64,000 nucleotides of DNA, taken from contig JALHLR010000009.1 of the NCBI GenBank assembly GCA_022844475.1, forward strand, positions 23,604 through 87,603, written 5' to 3'. The notes under the pieces were generated by a model. The model made no database searches. It was given only the letters and a program-made list of their open reading frames with translations, and was not told the origin of the DNA. This DNA is from Hyphomonadaceae bacterium. GTDB taxonomy: Bacteria; Pseudomonadota; Alphaproteobacteria; Caulobacterales; Hyphomonadaceae. Positions 40,239 to 48,823 of this stretch are shown here, in pieces. The first letter of the stretch is position 1. Each line of letters opens with the position of its first letter. The translations under genes and the position numbers were made by a program.

Positions 40239-41837
40239 GTGACGGGAAATGACACGGGACGCTGGTGGCGGGGCGCGGTGCTGTACCAGATCTATCCGCG
40301 CTCGTTCATGGATGCGAATGGTGATGGCGTTGGCGACCTCAAGGGCGTCGCGGCGAAACTGGATCATGTGAAGTCGCTGGGTGTCGATGGCGTGTGGCTG
40401 TCGCCATTCTTCAAGAGCCCGATGCGGGACTTCGGCTATGACGTGTCCGACTATCGCGAGATCGATCCGCTGTTCGGGACGCTGGACGACTTCAAGGCGT
40501 TGCTCAAGGCGGCGCACGCCCGCAAGCTGAAGGTGATCATCGATCAGGTGTGGTCGCACACATCGTCGGATCATGCGTGGTTTCAGGAGAGCCGGCAGGA
40601 TCGCACCAACCCGAAGGCCGACTGGTATGTGTGGGCCGACCCCAAGCCCGACGGCGCGCCGCCGAATAACTGGCAGGCCTGGTTCGGCGGGCCGACGTGG
40701 ACGTGGGAACCTCGGCGGAGGCAGTACTTCCTGCACAACTTCCTGCCGACGCAGCCGCAGCTGAACTACCACAATCCTGACGTGCCCGCGGCGATCACAG
40801 ATGTGGCGCGGTTCTGGTTGCGACTGGGCGTCGATGGCTTCAGGCTCGATGTTGCCAACTACTACGTCCATGACGCGCAGCTGCAGGACAATCCGCCATC
40901 GAACGATCCGGCGCCTGCGCTCCCTCGCAACATGCAGGTGCATCAGTTCAACTCGAACCAGCCTGAAACGCTCGCCTTCGTCGCCAAGATCCGCGAGGTG
41001 GTGGATGGACACGGCGACAACATGACGGTGGGCGAGCTGGCGCCTGGCTCCTACGCGCTGATGGCGGACTACACGCGCGGGCAGAGGCGGCTGCATACAG
41101 CCTATGCATTCGACTTTCTCGGCGCGTGGCCGGGCGTGGAGAAGATGGCGAGTATTCTCTCGCAATGGGGCGAGGGGCCGGACGATGGCTGGCCGAGCTG
41201 GGCATTCTCAAATCACGATGTCACGCGCGTTGCGACCCGATGGGGCGAGGCGATCGGCGCCACGCCGCCTCGGGCAGCGCCTCTGTTGATGGCGCTGCTG
41301 TTGACGCTTCGCGGAACGATCTTCCTCTACCAGGGCGAGGAGCTGGGCCTGCCTGAGGGGGACGTCTCGTTCGAGAAGCTGCAGGACCCGTGGGGCATTG
41401 CGGGATGGCCGGCCACGAAGGGGCGCGATGGTTGCCGTACGCCGATGCCGTGGAAGGACGAAGTTATGGCGGGCTTCACCAAGGCGAAGGACTCGTGGCT
41501 GCCAGTGGATGTGCGGCAGCGTGTTCTTGCGGCGGAGAAGCAGGAGAAGCTGACGGAGTCCATGCTGCACACGACGCGCAGATTGATCGACTTGCGCAAG
41601 ACGAGTGGCGCCTTGAGCGCAGGCGCCTTCAAAGTGGTGGAGGCGAAGGACGGGTTGCTGGTGTTCGACCGGATCGGCGAGCAGCAGACGATCCGCTGTG
41701 CGTTCAACTTCGCGACATCACGGGCGGAGATCGCATTGGGAAGCAAGCCGGAGGTGCTGTGGGCGGCTGATGCTGTGTTCGCGGGCGGCAAGTTGATGAT
41801 GGAACCGCACGCGGCCGCGATCATGCGGCTTGTCTAG
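40239..41837 (+). CDS. Alpha-glucosidase-type glycoside hydrolase, GH13
   Basis: The 532-residue enzyme begins with the TIM-barrel pattern GAVLYQIYPRSFMDANGDGVGDL. Family regions are DGFRLDVANYY (nucleophile Asp204), MTVGEL (acid/base Glu266) and FSNHDVTR (Asp327). The QIYPRSF and DVSDYREIDPLFGT motifs fit oligo-1,6-glucosidase or alpha-glucosidase subfamilies. No signal peptide, so it should act on imported oligosaccharides. It starts at GTG 40239 and its stop overlaps the convergent SMR gene by 4 bases. Confidence 0.92.
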   Translation: MTGNDTGRWWRGAVLYQIYPRSFMDANGDGVGDLKGVAAKLDHVKSLGVDGVWLSPFFKSPMRDFGYDVSDYREIDPLFGTLDDFKALLKAAHARKLKVIIDQVWSHTSSDHAWFQESRQDRTNPKADWYVWADPKPDGAPPNNWQAWFGGPTWTWEPRRRQYFLHNFLPTQPQLNYHNPDVPAAITDVARFWLRLGVDGFRLDVANYYVHDAQLQDNPPSNDPAPALPRNMQVHQFNSNQPETLAFVAKIREVVDGHGDNMTVGELAPGSYALMADYTRGQRRLHTAYAFDFLGAWPGVEKMASILSQWGEGPDDGWPSWAFSNHDVTRVATRWGEAIGATPPRAAPLLMALLLTLRGTIFLYQGEELGLPEGDVSFEKLQDPWGIAGWPATKGRDGCRTPMPWKDEVMAGFTKAKDSWLPVDVRQRVLAAEKQEKLTESMLHTTRRLIDLRKTSGALSAGAFKVVEAKDGLLVFDRIGEQQTIRCAFNFATSRAEIALGSKPEVLWAADAVFAGGKLMMEPHAAAIMRLV

Positions 41838-42163
41838 TGGCCGGTTGATTTGGAGAAGACCTGCATCACGACAACGCCCGTGATGATGAGCCCCATGCCG
41901 ATGATCGCGGCCGCATCCAGCCTCTGCCCAAACAGGACCCAGCCGACGATGGCGACCAGCGAGATGCCCGCGCCGGCCCAGATGGCGTAGGCGACGCCGA
42001 TGGGGATGGTCTTGAGGGTCAGCGCCAGGAAGTGAAAGGCCACGACGTAGCCGATCACGACAACGACAGACGGCCACAGTTTCGTGAACCCGTCCGACGC
42101 CTTCAGCGCGGACGTGCCGATGACTTCGGCGACGATCGAGATGGCGAGGTAGACGTAGGGCAT
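41834..42163 (-). CDS. Small multidrug resistance (SMR) efflux protein, EmrE/QacE-like
   Basis: The 109-residue protein has four membrane helices and the SMR pattern MPYVYLAISIVAEVIGTSAL, in which Glu13 is the proton/substrate residue, followed by KTIPIGVAYAIWAGAG. This matches the multidrug exporter branch rather than the guanidinium exporter branch, but substrate is an inference. Its 3' end overlaps the GH13 gene. Confidence 0.9.
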   Translation of the reverse strand: MPYVYLAISIVAEVIGTSALKASDGFTKLWPSVVVVIGYVVAFHFLALTLKTIPIGVAYAIWAGAGISLVAIVGWVLFGQRLDAAAIIGMGLIITGVVVMQVFSKSTGH

Positions 42164-42250
42164 GGGCAGCTCCGGCTGTTACGGTAGCCTAGCGAAATGC
42201 TGCGCGCGGTAAACGTTCACAAGAGGTCGCTGGGACGTTAGGGTCGGTCC

Positions 42251-42703
42251 ATGATCCGCGTCCAGACCGAACCGTTCGATCCCCACGCAGAGACTGCGGC
42301 CTTCGCGGAGGGCCGTGGCGAGGCGGGGGCATTGGCGTCGTTTGTGGGATCTGTGCGCAACAGCGCGCATGGCGATGTGGTCACCGCGCTGGAGCTGGAG
42401 GCGTATCCCGGCTTCACGGAGAAGCAGATCGCGAAGATCGAGGCGGACGCGCGGGGGCGGTTCGACCTGATCGATACACTGGTGATCCATCGCCATGGGC
42501 GGATGGCGCCGGGCGAGGCGATCGTGCTGGTGGCGGCGCTGTCGAAGCACCGACGCGAGGCGCTGCAGGCGGTTGACTATCTGATGGATCGCCTCAAGAC
42601 GGAGGCGCCATTTTGGAAGCGCGAAGTGCGTCCGGATGGCGCTGAATGGATCGAGCCGCGCAGCGATGATCGTGAAGCGCATGCGCGCTGGAAGACGGAG
42701 TAG
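42251..42703 (+). CDS. moaE: Molybdopterin synthase catalytic subunit MoaE
   Basis: MoaE combines with thiocarboxylated MoaD to insert dithiolene sulfur into precursor Z. The 150-residue protein has ASFVGSVRNSAHGDVVTALELEAYPG, IHRHGRMAPGEAIVLVAALSKHR and FWKREV with the catalytic Lys pair. Its partner moaD is 4 kb downstream rather than adjacent. moaB begins 3 bases after the stop. Confidence 0.95.
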   Translation: MIRVQTEPFDPHAETAAFAEGRGEAGALASFVGSVRNSAHGDVVTALELEAYPGFTEKQIAKIEADARGRFDLIDTLVIHRHGRMAPGEAIVLVAALSKHRREALQAVDYLMDRLKTEAPFWKREVRPDGAEWIEPRSDDREAHARWKTE

Positions 42704-42706
42704 ACC

Positions 42707-43273
42707 ATGACCGGACCTGCCTATCCGCCGCTGACCGCTCCGGGCGGGAAGATGGTCGACACGATACCGTTCAAGCAGCTGCGTATCAGCGTGATGACGA
42801 TCTCGGACACGCGAACTGACGAGACGGATACGTCAGGCCATCTGCTGGCGGATCGCGTGAAGGAAGCTGGGCATGAGGTGGCGGACAAGGCCATCGTGCC
42901 GGACGAGGTGAACGTCATACGCGCGGTGATGCGCAAGTGGATTGCAGATCCGACCGTTGACGCGGTGGTGACGACCGGCGGCACGGGCCTCACCGGACGC
43001 GATGTGACGCCGGAGGCTGTGCGGCCGCTGTTCGACAAGGAGATCGAAGGGTTCAATGTCGTCTGGCACCTGGTGTCGTTCCAGTCGGTCGGCACATCCA
43101 CGCTGCAGTCGCGCGCCTGCGCGGGCGTGGCCAATGCGACGTTCATCTTCTGCCTGCCGGGATCGAACGGCGCGGTGAAGGATGGCTGGGACAAGCTCAT
43201 CCGCTGGCAACTCGATAGCCGCCACATGCCGTGCAACATGGTGGAGCTGATGCCGCGGTTGCTGGAGAGTTGA
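42707..43273 (+). CDS. moaB: Molybdenum cofactor biosynthesis protein MoaB
   Basis: MoaB/MogA proteins adenylate molybdopterin ahead of molybdate insertion. The 188-residue protein has MTISDTRTDETDTSGHLLADRV and VVTTGGTGLTGRDVTPEAV, the molybdopterin-binding TGGTG motif. A start four codons after the moaE stop makes co-translation likely. It belongs to the moaE-moaB pair. Confidence 0.94.
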   Translation: MTGPAYPPLTAPGGKMVDTIPFKQLRISVMTISDTRTDETDTSGHLLADRVKEAGHEVADKAIVPDEVNVIRAVMRKWIADPTVDAVVTTGGTGLTGRDVTPEAVRPLFDKEIEGFNVVWHLVSFQSVGTSTLQSRACAGVANATFIFCLPGSNGAVKDGWDKLIRWQLDSRHMPCNMVELMPRLLES

Positions 43274-43331
43274 GGCCTTGTGAGCATTCGCTCACATCGC
43301 TATCTGTAGCGGCGACAAGAGGGACCATTTC

Positions 43332-44348
43332 ATGAAAACGCGCCGCCTGGGCCGCAGCCCGATCCATGTATCCGAAATCTGCATGGGGACGATGACGTTC
43401 GGCAACCAGGCGGACGAGGCGATGTCGATCCGTATTCTCGACAAATCGTTCGAGGCGGGGATCACATTCTACGACACGGCCGAGAACTATCCGGTGCCGC
43501 CGGACGCGAAGTATGCGGGGCGGACGGAGGAGATTGTCGGGCGCTGGATGAAGACCAAGCCGCGCGACGCCGTGCTGATCGCGACCAAGGTTTCAGGTCC
43601 GAGCCATGGCTGGATCAAGTCGGCGCAGCGGTCAGCGATGACGGCGCTGGATCGGCACAACGTCGTGCGCGCGATCGAGGCGAGCCTGAAGCGGCTGCAG
43701 ACGGACTATGTCGATCTCTACCAGACTCACTGGCCGGATCATGGCGTGGCGTATGACGAGCATATGGCGGCGCTCGACGATCTGGTGACGGCGGGCAAGG
43801 TGCGCGTGATCGGCTGTTCGAACGAGACAAGCTGGGGGCTGATGAAGTCGCTGGCGACGTCGGACAAGCTGGGGATCGCGCGGCACGAGTCGATCCAGAA
43901 CAATTTCAGCCTGAACAATCGCCGCTTCGAGGACGAGCTCGCGCAGGTGTGCCGTAAGGAGGGCGTGAGCCTCATTCCGTATTCGCCCCTGGGCGGCGGC
44001 GTGCTGACGGGGAAGTATCAGGGCGGCGCTTGGCCCGAGGGCGCACGCTTCACAAAGTACAAGGACATGGACGCGCGGCAGGCACCGATGGCGCGGCGGT
44101 TTGTGAACGAGAAGACGCTGGCTTCCACCGAGCGCTGGATCGGCCTGGCGCGCGAGGCGGGCATGTCGGTGACGACGCTGGCGACTGCGTGGTCGAAGCA
44201 GCATGACTTCGTGGCGTCGACGATTGTCGGCGTGACGCATGAGGACCAGCTGCCGGATATCTTCGCGGCGGCGGATGTGACGCTGGATGCCGAGCTATTG
44301 AAGAAGATCGATGCGGTATCGAAGGAGATCAGGTATCCGATGGGCTGA
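43332..44348 (+). CDS. Aldo/keto reductase
   Basis: The 338-residue enzyme has the AKR (beta/alpha)8 pattern: GRSPIHVSEICMGTMTFG, FYDTAENYPVPPDAKYAGRTEE with catalytic Asp and Tyr, DYVDLYQTHWPDHG with the His, and SPLGGGVLTGKY for cofactor. It reduces aldehydes or ketones with NADPH. It resembles the Tas-like branch. No direct link to the flanking molybdopterin genes is evident. Confidence 0.92.
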   Translation: MKTRRLGRSPIHVSEICMGTMTFGNQADEAMSIRILDKSFEAGITFYDTAENYPVPPDAKYAGRTEEIVGRWMKTKPRDAVLIATKVSGPSHGWIKSAQRSAMTALDRHNVVRAIEASLKRLQTDYVDLYQTHWPDHGVAYDEHMAALDDLVTAGKVRVIGCSNETSWGLMKSLATSDKLGIARHESIQNNFSLNNRRFEDELAQVCRKEGVSLIPYSPLGGGVLTGKYQGGAWPEGARFTKYKDMDARQAPMARRFVNEKTLASTERWIGLAREAGMSVTTLATAWSKQHDFVASTIVGVTHEDQLPDIFAAADVTLDAELLKKIDAVSKEIRYPMG

Positions 44349-44378
44349 GGCGCGCTCATTGCGCGTTCTGAGAAAGTG

Positions 44379-45608
44379 ATGCGGGGGAACAAGCGGATGC
44401 TGAAGTCAGCCAGGTTGAAGGTCATTCTGCTGTCGCTTGGCGTGCTGGCCGCCGCGATTGGCGCGGGCTGGTTTCTGATCGGGCCGGATTGGCGCGCGCT
44501 GGTGGCCAATCCGCCCGCTGGGCGCGATGTCCTGTTCTGGAGCCAGGGGCAGCGTAGCGCCACGTTCCGGATGATGGACCAGATTCCCTTCATCGTTTCC
44601 TCCAACCCGATCAATGCGGGGACGTCTGTGCGTGCGCTTGAGGCCGGTGCGCAGCTTGATCCCGGCATCGCTCTTGATGCCTACATGGGAAGCCAGCAGA
44701 CAGCCGGGCTTGTCATTCTGCACAAGGGCAAGGTGCGGCTGGAACGCTACGGCCTCGACTTCAAGCCGACTGGGCGGTGGACGAGCTTCTCCGTCGCAAA
44801 GTCGATGACGTCGACACTCGTCGGCGCCGCTGTTCGGGACGGGCACATCCGTGGGCTGGAAGATCCGGTTACAACATACCTGCCTGAGCTGAAGGGGTCG
44901 GCCTATGACGGCGTGAGCGTGAAGCAGATCCTGACGATGACGTCCGGCGTGGGCTGGAAAGAGGACTACAGCGACCCGAAGTCGGACGTGGCGCTCTACG
45001 ATCTGCACGTGCCCGAGGCTGGAATGGACACAACCGTCAGCTACATGCGGACGCTGAAGCGCGCCCATCCGCCGGGGACCGTATGGAACTACTCGACCGG
45101 TGAAACCAATCTGGTCGGCGTGCTGGTCGCCCGCGCGACGGACAAGTCGCCCGCTCAATACCTCTCGGAACGGATCTGGGTGCCGTATGGAATGGAGCAG
45201 GACGCGACCTGGCTGCTCGGTTCGACCGGGCTCGAGATGACCGGTTGCTGCATCCAGGCTTCAACCCGCGACTTTGCGCGGTTTGGTCAGTTCATCATGG
45301 AAGGGGGCGTTGCGGGCGGGGCGGCTGTCCTTCCCGAGGGGTGGTTGAAGGATGCGACGCGCAAACAGGCCCCTACGGGGACACCGGGGCTTGGCTATGG
45401 CTATCAGTGGTGGACCTGGGACGATGGCTCGTTTCAGGCGGATGGTATCTTCGGCCAGGGCATCTTCATCGATCCGGCTCGCCAACTTGTCATCGCGTCA
45501 AACAGCAACTGGACCAGCGCCGATGGGGATGTTGACGGCGAGTGGGAGGCGCGGAACGACTTCTACCGCGCAGTTCAGCGCGCTTTGGATGCCGAAGCGG
45601 CGCGATGA
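44379..45608 (+). CDS. Serine hydrolase, beta-lactamase class C-like
   Basis: The 409-residue protein has one N-terminal membrane anchor (about residues 10-33) and an exported serine hydrolase domain: SFSVAKSMTST with the SxxK pair Ser138/Lys141, WNYSTGETN for the Tyr motif, and GYGYQWWTWDD. This group includes carboxypeptidases and esterases, not only beta-lactamases; an antibiotic resistance role is not supported. ATG 44379 or ATG 44397 could be the true start. It lies between the aldo/keto reductase and moaA. Confidence 0.83.
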   Translation: MRGNKRMLKSARLKVILLSLGVLAAAIGAGWFLIGPDWRALVANPPAGRDVLFWSQGQRSATFRMMDQIPFIVSSNPINAGTSVRALEAGAQLDPGIALDAYMGSQQTAGLVILHKGKVRLERYGLDFKPTGRWTSFSVAKSMTSTLVGAAVRDGHIRGLEDPVTTYLPELKGSAYDGVSVKQILTMTSGVGWKEDYSDPKSDVALYDLHVPEAGMDTTVSYMRTLKRAHPPGTVWNYSTGETNLVGVLVARATDKSPAQYLSERIWVPYGMEQDATWLLGSTGLEMTGCCIQASTRDFARFGQFIMEGGVAGGAAVLPEGWLKDATRKQAPTGTPGLGYGYQWWTWDDGSFQADGIFGQGIFIDPARQLVIASNSNWTSADGDVDGEWEARNDFYRAVQRALDAEAAR

Positions 45609-45696
45609 GAGGCAGCGGGCGCAAGACGGGTTGAATCCCGAGATCAGGCGTCCGACCGCTCGACTTGGCCAACTATAACGGTATTCTGCGCCTCGC

Positions 45697-46767
45697 ATGG
45701 CTTACACCCTGATCAATGCAAAACCGGCGGCGCGGCCCGCTTCGGAGGCCTCGCCAGCGGCGCTGGCGGCCGGGCAGGGCGCGCTGGTGGATTCGTTCGG
45801 CCGGCGCGTAAGTTATCTGCGGCTGTCGATTACGGACCGGTGTGACCTGCGCTGCACCTACTGCATGCCGGAGCGGATGACCTTCCTGCCGCGCAAGGAC
45901 GTGCTGTCGTTCGAGGAGCTGGATGAGCTGGTGACGGCGTTTGCGTCGTTCGGTGTCGACAAGCTGCGGATCACGGGCGGGGAGCCGCTGGTGCGGAAGG
46001 ACGTGATGGAGCTGATGGCGCGGTTCTCGCGGCATCTGGGCAACGGGCTCAACGAGCTGACGCTGACGACCAACGGGACGCTGCTGTCGAAATATGCCGG
46101 GGAGCTGTCGGCGATCGGCGTGCGGCGGATCAACGTGTCGCTGGATACGCTGAACCGCAAGCTGTTCGAGACCATCGCGCGGCGGGACATGCTGGACGAT
46201 GTGCTGCGCGGGATCGATGCGGCGATCACAGCTGGCATCAAGGTGAAGATCAACACGGTGGCGCTGGCAGGCGTTAACGAGATTGAGATACCTGACCTGA
46301 TCCGCTTTGCCCATGGCCGCGGAGCGGACATCACGCTGATCGAGACGATGCCGATGGGCGAGGCTGAGACGGACCGCGTCGAGGATTATCTGCCGCTGAA
46401 CAAGGTGCGTGCTAATCTGGCGAAGCAATTCACGCTGACCGATCTCAATTACACGACGGGCGGGCCTGCGCGGTATGTGAAGGTGGAGGAGACGGGCGGA
46501 CGGCTCGGCTTCATCACGCCGCTGAGCCACAATTTCTGCGAGAGCTGCAACCGCGTGCGCGTGACGTGCACGGGGCGGCTTTATACCTGCCTTGGGCGCG
46601 AAGAGGGGGCTGACCTGCGCGAGGCGCTGCGGTCCGATCCGACAGGCGCGGCGCTGCGATCGGCCATTCTTGGCGGGATCGAGCGCAAGCCTAAAGGGCA
46701 TGACTTCGACGCCGCACGGCTGGCGACGCCGGCGAGCCCGCGCACCATGTCGCATACGGGCGGCTGA
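45697..46767 (+). CDS. moaA: GTP 3',8-cyclase (radical SAM) MoaA
   Basis: MoaA rearranges GTP to 3',8-cyclo-GTP, the first step of molybdopterin synthesis. The 356-residue protein has a variable N-terminus of about 35 residues, then [13 protein letters not shown] with Cys49, Cys53 and Cys56 binding the SAM [4Fe-4S] cluster, LRITGGEPL, and the C-terminal cluster [14 protein letters not shown] with a third Cys in LYTC. The stop overlaps the moaD start by 1 base. moaC is not in the window. Confidence 0.96.
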   Translation: MAYTLINAKPAARPASEASPAALAAGQGALVDSFGRRVSYLRLSITDRCDLRCTYCMPERMTFLPRKDVLSFEELDELVTAFASFGVDKLRITGGEPLVRKDVMELMARFSRHLGNGLNELTLTTNGTLLSKYAGELSAIGVRRINVSLDTLNRKLFETIARRDMLDDVLRGIDAAITAGIKVKINTVALAGVNEIEIPDLIRFAHGRGADITLIETMPMGEAETDRVEDYLPLNKVRANLAKQFTLTDLNYTTGGPARYVKVEETGGRLGFITPLSHNFCESCNRVRVTCTGRLYTCLGREEGADLREALRSDPTGAALRSAILGGIERKPKGHDFDAARLATPASPRTMSHTGG

Positions 46768-47021
46768 TGGCGGGAACGGTTCTCCTGCTCGGACGGTTGA
46801 AGGATGCGTTTGGCGCCTCGTCGATCGCGTTGCCTGATGGGGTCGCGACTGCGGCTGGCTTGCGGGCGCGGCTGGTTGAGTTGAATCCCGATCTTGCGGA
46901 GATGCTGCGCGCGAAGACGGTGCGGATCGCGGTGAATCAGGAGCTGGTCGCGGACGAGGCGGGGATGCCCGTGTCGGCGGATGATGAGATCGCGCTGCTG
47001 CCGCCTTTGAGTGGGGGTTAG
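46767..47021 (+). CDS. moaD: Molybdopterin synthase sulfur carrier MoaD
   Basis: MoaD is a ubiquitin-like protein that donates sulfur through a C-terminal thiocarboxylate. The 84-residue product ends IALLPPLSGG with the required Gly-Gly. It overlaps moaA by one base (translation coupling). A hairpin lies immediately after the stop. Confidence 0.94.
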   Translation: MAGTVLLLGRLKDAFGASSIALPDGVATAAGLRARLVELNPDLAEMLRAKTVRIAVNQELVADEAGMPVSADDEIALLPPLSGG

Positions 47022-47022
47022 C

Positions 47023-47054
47023 AGCAGCTGTCGCAGAGACAGCGCGCAGCTGCT
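47023..47054 (+). terminator. Hairpin following moaD
   Basis: AGCAGCTG (47023-47030) and CAGCTGCT (47047-47054) form an 8-base stem, and a competing inner stem CTGTC/GACAG (47028-47032, 47038-47042) overlaps it. It begins 2 bases after the moaD stop. No clear T-run follows. Confidence 0.45.
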
Positions 47055-47099
47055 ATTCGCCGGAAGCAGTCTTACGGCCGCTCGGCAAGAGAAAGGGTG

Positions 47100-47202
47100 G
47101 GCGGCCCCGCCACCCCGCAGGGCAAGCTGTTGCAGACCTCCCGGTGCGATGACGAGCTTGTGAGCATGTCCGCGCCTGCAACTCCGTGCCCCCCCGGCCG
47201 CC
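47100..47202 (+). ncRNA. Nested hairpin upstream of rpsU, candidate structured RNA
   Basis: Three perfect arms are nested: GGCGGCC (47100-47106)/GGCCGCC (47196-47202), GGGCA (47120-47124)/TGCCC (47187-47191), and GTTGCAG (47129-47135)/CTGCAAC (47176-47182). Inside, GGTGCG pairs with CGCGCC (one G-U) and GCT with AGC around a TGTG loop. CTCG/CGAG (47081-47084, 47207-47210) may close it. It might be a small RNA or the rpsU leader. The symmetric long stem recalls 6S or SRP RNA, but I do not find either family's conserved bases, so no name is given. Confidence 0.45.
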
Positions 47203-47307
47203 GTCGCGAGAGATTCATGGGCAGCCCGAAGGTTCCATGATAACGGGGGCTCACCTTCGGCGTGTCAAAACCGTAGTCGGAGCAGCGATGGAGAGTTTTA
47301 AATCGTA

Positions 47308-47535
47308 GTGATCGTGGTCCGTGACAACAACGTCGATCAGGCGTTGAAGGCACTCAAGAAGAAGATGCAACGCGAGGGCGTCTTCAGGGAAATGAAGGCG
47401 CGCACTGCTTACGAGAAGCCGTCTGAAGCCAAGGCGCGTCGTAAAGCCGAGTCTGTCCGGCGGGCGCGGAAACTTGCGCGCAAGCGCGCTCAGCGCGAAG
47501 GCCTGCTCCCGAAACCGGCCGCCACCCGGACCTAG
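47308..47535 (+). CDS. rpsU: 30S ribosomal protein S21
   Basis: bS21 sits on the platform of the small subunit near the anti-Shine-Dalgarno helix. The 75-residue protein shows [39 protein letters not shown] and a strongly basic [15 protein letters not shown] tail. It starts at GTG 47308. The 100-nt hairpin upstream may belong to its leader or be an independent RNA. Confidence 0.96.
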   Translation: MIVVRDNNVDQALKALKKKMQREGVFREMKARTAYEKPSEAKARRKAESVRRARKLARKRAQREGLLPKPAATRT

Positions 47536-47612
47536 AACCGGATGGAAGCTGCATGCCCGCACGACAAGTGCGATCATCGCAGCGACGATCCTTAGAAGTC
47601 TAACTCAATTCC

Positions 47613-48287
47613 TCACCGGTGCGGTGGATCAACCCGCGCGACCTGCTGGAACACCTGTTCGAACGCCGCTTTCAGCGCAACGTCCACGTCGTGCATGGGG
47701 ATCAGCTGGCCAAGGTCGGCGAGCGACGTCACGCCGAGGCCGGGATCGGTCACACCACACGGCGTGATGCCGCCAAAGTGGGAGAGGTCTGGTTCAACGT
47801 TCAGGCTGATGCCGTGATAGCTGACCCAGCGCTTCAGGCGGACGCCGATGGCGGCGATCTTGTCTTCGCGTAGCTGGCCGCCGGGGCGGGTGCGGTCGAC
47901 CCAGACGCCGACGCGGCCTTTGCGGCGCTCGCCCTTCACGTTGAAGGTGGCGAGCGTTTCGACAATCCAGTCTTCGAGCGAACAGACGAACTGCTTCACG
48001 TCCCGCCCACGTTTCGTCAGGTCGAGCATCACATAGGCCACGCGCTGGCCGGGGCCGTGATAGGTGAACTGGCCGCCGCGCTGGCTGTCGAAGACAGGGA
48101 ATCGGCCTGGCTCCTTCAGGTCGCCGTCCTTCGCGCTGGCCCCCCGCGTGTAGAGCGGCGGGTGCTCCAGCAGCCAGATCAGTTCATCCGCTTCGCCGGC
48201 CGCGATGGCTGCCGCGCGTGATTCCATCGCAGCGACAGCGTCAGGGTAAGGCACAAACCCCTCTGAAATGGCCCATCCTGTGGTCAT
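47613..48287 (-). CDS. lipB: Octanoyl-(acyl-carrier-protein):protein transferase LipB
   Basis: LipB transfers octanoate from ACP to lipoyl domains of pyruvate and 2-oxoglutarate dehydrogenases. The 224-residue protein has [47 protein letters not shown] and ITPCGV with the acyl-enzyme Cys. The ATG at 48287 gives [10 protein letters not shown]; the longer frame to 48338 is unlikely because it crosses the region needed by the divergent FliN-like gene. Confidence 0.94.
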   Translation of the reverse strand: MTTGWAISEGFVPYPDAVAAMESRAAAIAAGEADELIWLLEHPPLYTRGASAKDGDLKEPGRFPVFDSQRGGQFTYHGPGQRVAYVMLDLTKRGRDVKQFVCSLEDWIVETLATFNVKGERRKGRVGVWVDRTRPGGQLREDKIAAIGVRLKRWVSYHGISLNVEPDLSHFGGITPCGVTDPGLGVTSLADLGQLIPMHDVDVALKAAFEQVFQQVARVDPPHR

Positions 48288-48342
48288 TAACCTGTCCGCA
48301 ACCCGAAAGGAGAACGTTGGGGCTATATATCGGAGCATCGCG

Positions 48343-48597
48343 TTGAAGTCTCAACTGGACCAGGTCGGGGTCGAGATCACTGTCCTTCTGGGCCGGGCGC
48401 TGATGCCTATGCAGCAAGTGCTGCGGATGGGCCGGGGCGCCGTCATCCAGCTCGACACGAAAGAAGACGACCGGGTGTGGATCCTGGCCAACAATCATCC
48501 GATCGCCCGAGGCGACCTGGTGATCGAAAACGACAAGATTTCGGTGCACATCACCGGCCCGGCAGAGGTCGCCGACTATCGCGCGACCGAGCAATAG
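48343..48597 (+). CDS. FliN-like SpoA-domain protein
   Basis: The 84-residue protein consists of one SpoA/FliN domain: [29 protein letters not shown] and [20 protein letters not shown]. FliN forms the base of the flagellar switch ring. No other flagellar gene is in the window, so this could be a dispersed FliN or a relative. TTG 48343 is preceded by GGAG with 7-base spacing. A longer frame from ATG 48268 overlaps the lipB start and lacks FliN similarity. Confidence 0.82.
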   Translation: MKSQLDQVGVEITVLLGRALMPMQQVLRMGRGAVIQLDTKEDDRVWILANNHPIARGDLVIENDKISVHITGPAEVADYRATEQ

Positions 48598-48694
48598 GCC
48601 CTGTTTTCGCTGCCAATTAGGCGCGGATGCCCGTCACGACAATTGTGCTTCACAAGCCGCCAAACCCGTCATATACGGCGCCCTTGCCCGGCGT

Positions 48695-48779
48695 GCGGTC
48701 GTGGCGGAATTGGTAGACGCACTACCTTGAGGTGGTAGCGCCGCAAGGCGTGGAAGTTCGAGTCTTCTCGACCGCACCA
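48695..48779 (+). tRNA. tRNA-Leu(GAG)
   Basis: An 85-nt cloverleaf with encoded CCA: acceptor GCGGTCG/CGACCGC, D-arm GGCGGAATTGGTAGACGC, anticodon stem CTACC/GGTAG around TTGAGGT (anticodon GAG), a variable arm of leucine type (CGCCGCAAGGCG), and the T-arm GGAAGTTCGAGTCTTC. It reads CUC/CUU codons. The next gene mgtE begins 45 bases later. Possible -10 element CATATA is at 48670-48675. Confidence 0.97.
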
Positions 48780-48823
48780 GCAACTTCACGAGAGAGAACG
48801 CCGTTCGGAGCAGGGAGGTCGCC

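Noticed and set aside
44379..45608. Antibiotic resistance beta-lactamase
   Set aside because: Only the general serine hydrolase fold is supported; membrane anchor and context fit esterase or carboxypeptidase.
47100..47202. Firm assignment as 6S or SRP RNA
   Set aside because: The stem pattern is suggestive but the conserved bases of either family are not seen.
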